Positions 61,501 to 64,000 of a stretch of 64,000 bases of DNA are shown in pieces; the stretch's first letter is position 1; each line of letters opens with the position of its first letter. Source of the DNA: Sphingomonas jinjuensis (GTDB lineage Bacteria > Pseudomonadota > Alphaproteobacteria > Sphingomonadales > Sphingomonadaceae). The notes below the pieces were generated by a model. That model did not search any database, had not been told where the DNA came from, and saw nothing but the letters and a program-made list of their open reading frames with translations. A program made the position numbers and the translations under genes. Location of the stretch: assembly GCF_014197105.1 (NCBI RefSeq), contig NZ_JACIEV010000003.1, positions 186,001-250,000 on the forward strand, read 5' to 3'.

Positions 61501-62888
61501 TGGACGGGCGCCACCAGGAACTGCTCGAAGCGGCCGTTCTCGCCCGGCTCGCTAAAGGTGCTGAGCGACAGGGTGCGATCGGGATAGGTGATGCGATAGC
61601 TGCGCAGGACGAAGCCGCCGCGCAATCTCATCGTGCCGCGTTGGGTGAAGCCGGTGGGCTCGCCAAGCGCCGACAGGCTGGAACGGTAATCCGCCTGTGC
61701 CGCCGGCGTGAAGTAATAATTGGCGTTGTCGGTCAGGCGGCTGCGGTCGAGCGTGCCGGTGCGCAGCTGGTCGTAGACGGCGCGGGCGCGGGTGAGCGCG
61801 GCGGTGTCGGCGGCGCTGGCGGGGGCGGCGGGTAGCACCGCCTTGACGATGCCGTCGGTGATGCGGCCGGTGGCGTCGCCGAACCAGCTGTTGGTCAGGA
61901 CGACAACGGCGGCTTTCTGGTCGGGGAAGACGATGTTTTCGGAGAGGAAGCCGACCGCCTCGCCGCTATGCTCGACATAGCGGCGGCCGTCGCGCGTGCC
62001 GGTCTGCACGCCGAGGCCATAGCCGTTGGTGGTGCCGTCGACGAGCTTCACCGGCGTTTCCTGCGCCTGCCAGTCGTCGGTGGGCAGCAGCGCACGGTCG
62101 ATCCGCGCGACGTCCCATTTGGCGAGATCCTCGGCACTCATCGACAGCTCGCCGGCGGCGTAGAGCCAGCCGCGCGCCGCGGGCTTCTCGACGCGGACGG
62201 GGCCGAGCGCGTAGCGGCCATAGCCCTGGGGAAAGCCGGGGCCGACCGCGAGATCCTGGTCGAGCGCGCGGATGTCGAGTGGCTTGAAGACGCGCTGCTG
62301 GAGGAAGGCGAGCAGCGGCATGCCAGCGACCTTCTCGACGATCAGGCCGGCGACGACATAGCCGGTGTTGGAATATTGCCACTGGGTGCCGGGCTCGAAA
62401 TCGAGCGGCTTCTTCGCCCAGCGATCGACGATGTTCTGCGGCGTGGTGGGGGTCGCCATCGCCTTGAAGCTATAGTCCTGCGGCCAATAGTCCTGCAGGC
62501 CCGAGGTGTGGGCGAGCAGCTGGCGCAGCGTGATGCGGTCACCGCCGGTAATGCCGGGGAGATATTGGCCGACCTTATCGTCGAGGCTGAGCTTGCCGTC
62601 GTCTTCGAGCAGTTGCAGCGCGGTAGCGGTGAACTGCTTGGAGATCGAGGCGATCTGATAGGGCGCCTTCGCATCGGCGGTGCCGCCGCGCTCGGATTGC
62701 TTGCCATAGGCCTTGGCGAACACGGTCCGGCCGCCGCGCACCACCGCGACCGAGGCGGAAGGCGTGCCCGACGCCTTCAGCGCATCGGCGACGACGGTGT
62801 CGATCTGGGCCGTTTCCTGTGGGGTGAGCGACTGGGCGGCGAGCGAGGCGGGCGCGAGGAGCGCCGCCGCGAAGAGGATTGGCTTCAT
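61497..62888 (-). CDS. Exported serine hydrolase, class C beta-lactamase-like
   Basis: A 463-residue protein with a signal peptide (MKPILFAAALLAPASLAAQ). The beta-lactamase/PBP fold shows S-x-x-K in IASISKQFTATAL, LLAHTSGLQDYW and the Y-x-N motif in QYSNTGYVVAGL. It is probably a periplasmic D-peptidase or esterase rather than a resistance enzyme. A C-terminal extension of about 100 residues resembles DUF3471-type domains. Alternative start at 62912. Confidence 0.9.
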   Translation of the reverse strand: MKPILFAAALLAPASLAAQSLTPQETAQIDTVVADALKASGTPSASVAVVRGGRTVFAKAYGKQSERGGTADAKAPYQIASISKQFTATALQLLEDDGKLSLDDKVGQYLPGITGGDRITLRQLLAHTSGLQDYWPQDYSFKAMATPTTPQNIVDRWAKKPLDFEPGTQWQYSNTGYVVAGLIVEKVAGMPLLAFLQQRVFKPLDIRALDQDLAVGPGFPQGYGRYALGPVRVEKPAARGWLYAAGELSMSAEDLAKWDVARIDRALLPTDDWQAQETPVKLVDGTTNGYGLGVQTGTRDGRRYVEHSGEAVGFLSENIVFPDQKAAVVVLTNSWFGDATGRITDGIVKAVLPAAPASAADTAALTRARAVYDQLRTGTLDRSRLTDNANYYFTPAAQADYRSSLSALGEPTGFTQRGTMRLRGGFVLRSYRITYPDRTLSLSTFSEPGENGRFEQFLVAPVQ

Positions 62889-62995
62889 CGCCGGCGGTTC
62901 AAGCAGAAGCATTGACCTAGTGCAACCGGGGGAACGAACGCTGGCGGACCAAGTTTGTTACAGCCGAGCAATGTTCTGTTACGAGGAGGACCGTC

Positions 62996-63139
62996 ATGCT
63001 GTGGACCATCGTCGTTATCCTGCTGATCCTATGGGCGCTTGGCTTCACGCTGCACGTCGGCGCGGGCCTGATCCACATCCTGCTGGTCGTCGCGTTGATC
63101 GTCGGGCTGGTACAACTTTTCAGCGGACGGCGGGTCTGA
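62996..63139 (+). CDS. Lmo0937-family small membrane protein, 47 residues
   Basis: Reading frame: ATG at 62996, TGA at 63137-63139, with a strong ribosome site (GAGGAGGA, five bases before the ATG). The protein has two short membrane helices, MLWTIVVILLILWALGF and IHILLVVALIVGLVQLF, separated by THVGAGL-like residues. The pattern matches the Lmo0937 (DUF5670) family of tiny membrane proteins, whose function is unknown and which are often stress-induced. Confidence 0.82.
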   Translation: MLWTIVVILLILWALGFTLHVGAGLIHILLVVALIVGLVQLFSGRRV

Positions 63140-63160
63140 CGGCCCTGCAGCATGTGAAGC

Positions 63161-63241
63161 CGTCATCCTGAACTTGATTCAGGATCTCAGGCGGGGGAGC
63201 CCGCTCGTGGCCTGAGATGCTGAAACGAATTCAGCATGACG
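63161..63241. repeat. Palindromic repeat family C, copy 4
   Basis: Starts CGTCATCCTGAACTTGATTC and ends ACGAATTCAGCATGACG, about 81 bp, between the convergent small membrane gene and rimO. The left arm has CC where the right arm has GC, so the two arms come from slightly different variants. Confidence 0.85.
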
Positions 63242-63260
63242 GGGGGATGAGTTGAAAGAT

Positions 63261-64000
63261 TCAGTGGACGGGCACGCCGTAGAGGTCGTGCTCGTCGGCG
63301 TCTTCGATCACCACCGGGGCGATGTCGCCGACGGCCAGGTGGCCGGCATCGCGCAGGAAGACCTCGCCGTCGATTTCGGGTGCGTCGGCCTTGGAGCGGG
63401 CGGTGGCGCCGCCTTCCTCGTCGACGGCATCGACGATGACGTCGAGGGTGCGGCCGACCTTGGCCTGGAGCTTAGCGGCGGAGATCGCCGCCGTCTTTTC
63501 CATGATCCGCGCGTAGCGTTCTTCCTTGAGCGCGTCGGGGACATGGTCGGGCAGCACGTTGGCGCTGGCGCCCTCGACGGGTTCGAAGCGGAAGGCGCCG
63601 ACGCGGTCGAGCTGCGCCTCGTCGAGCCAGTCGAGGAGGTACTGGAAATCCTCCTCGGTTTCGCCGGGAAAGCCGACGACGAAGGTCGATCGGATCGCGA
63701 TGTCGGGGCAGATGCTGCGCCACTGATGGATACGCTCGAGCACGCGGGCGTCGTTGCCGGGGCGCTTCATGCGGCGCAACACCGACGGCGCGGCATGCTG
63801 GAACGGTATGTCGAGATAGGGGAGCACCAGCCCCTCCGCCATCAGCGGGATGACCTGGTCGACGTGGGGATAGGGGTAGACATAATGTAGCCGTACCCAA
63901 GGCGCGATCTGGCCGAGTTCGCGGGCAAGATCGGTCATGTGGGGCACGACCTCTCGTCCCTTCCAGGCGCGCAGTTCCTTGCGGATATCAAGGCCGTAGG
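63261..64000 (-). CDS. rimO: Ribosomal protein S12 methylthiotransferase RimO, 3' part
   Basis: The C-terminal ~246 residues of RimO, a radical-SAM enzyme that thiomethylates a conserved Asp of ribosomal protein S12. The frame continues to the window edge ([16 protein letters not shown]... just before MTDLARELG), so the radical-SAM CxxxCxxC is outside. Seen are [34 protein letters not shown] and [19 protein letters not shown], then the TRAM domain. [11 protein letters not shown] and the TRAM layout separate it from MiaB. Confidence 0.93.
   Translation of the reverse strand, partial: YGLDIRKELRAWKGREVVPHMTDLARELGQIAPWVRLHYVYPYPHVDQVIPLMAEGLVLPYLDIPFQHAAPSVLRRMKRPGNDARVLERIHQWRSICPDIAIRSTFVVGFPGETEEDFQYLLDWLDEAQLDRVGAFRFEPVEGASANVLPDHVPDALKEERYARIMEKTAAISAAKLQAKVGRTLDVIVDAVDEEGGATARSKADAPEIDGEVFLRDAGHLAVGDIAPVVIEDADEHDLYGVPVH

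Overview
The window is a dense, high-GC chromosomal segment from an alphaproteobacterium, most likely a member of the Sphingomonadaceae (Sphingomonas-like). The reasons are the strong GC bias with long spurious antisense ORFs; a suf operon carrying a SufT-like gene; a LexA operator built of GTTC repeats spaced by 7 bases; the gene order trpE ... trpGDC-moaC-moeA-lexA / comEC / gltX-gltA; a P450-reductase fusion; and several families of palindromic intergenic repeats. I see no prophage, insertion sequence with transposase, CRISPR array, rRNA or tRNA. The genus call is inference.

Layout. 1-4282: 3' end of sufB, then sufC-sufD-sufS-sufT-sufA, the Fe-S cluster assembly operon, interrupted by palindromic repeats. 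4546-7958: exported M13 metallopeptidase and an amino-acid permease. 8083-11703 (minus): aconitase, an exported HIT protein and a DUF2147 protein. 11704-12615: a 0.9-kb stretch without a credible gene but rich in inverted repeats. 12616-17082: winged-helix protein, a small conserved-looking ORF, a self-sufficient CYP102-type P450 and a phasin. 17222-31205 (minus): mntH-glgP-glgB-glgC-glgA-pgm-glgX-treA, a nearly continuous glycogen/trehalose operon with stop/start overlaps at most junctions. 31361-36094: map, an AlkA-type glycosylase, a ferredoxin, class I fumarase and an exported TonB-C-like protein.

36104-42563 is the most unusual region. It holds a membrane-anchored coiled-coil protein, divergent from a run of four genes: an Hpt-like protein without the phospho-histidine, a membrane protein resembling a nucleotidyltransferase/CDP-alcohol phosphotransferase fusion without the catalytic motifs, a DUF2336-like protein, and a histidine-kinase-like protein whose H-box histidine is a glutamine although its ATP-binding domain looks intact. 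It reads as a non-canonical, possibly non-phosphotransfer signalling cluster.

42531-64000: citrate synthase and glutamyl-tRNA synthetase, comEC, lexA with a triple operator, molybdenum cofactor genes (moeA, moaC) interleaved with trp genes, a PpiD-like periplasmic chaperone, triosephosphate isomerase, an M17 aminopeptidase with a serine hydrolase, a 47-residue membrane protein, and the 3' part of rimO at the right edge.

A second theme is repeats. At least five families of roughly 80-150 bp palindromic elements sit between co-directional genes. One family (three copies) always abuts a start codon: it appears to supply the Shine-Dalgarno sequence of glgA and trpE, and in glgX it lies inside the reading frame just after the GTG start, so it should be translated. 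A fragment of another family supplies the stop codon of comEC.
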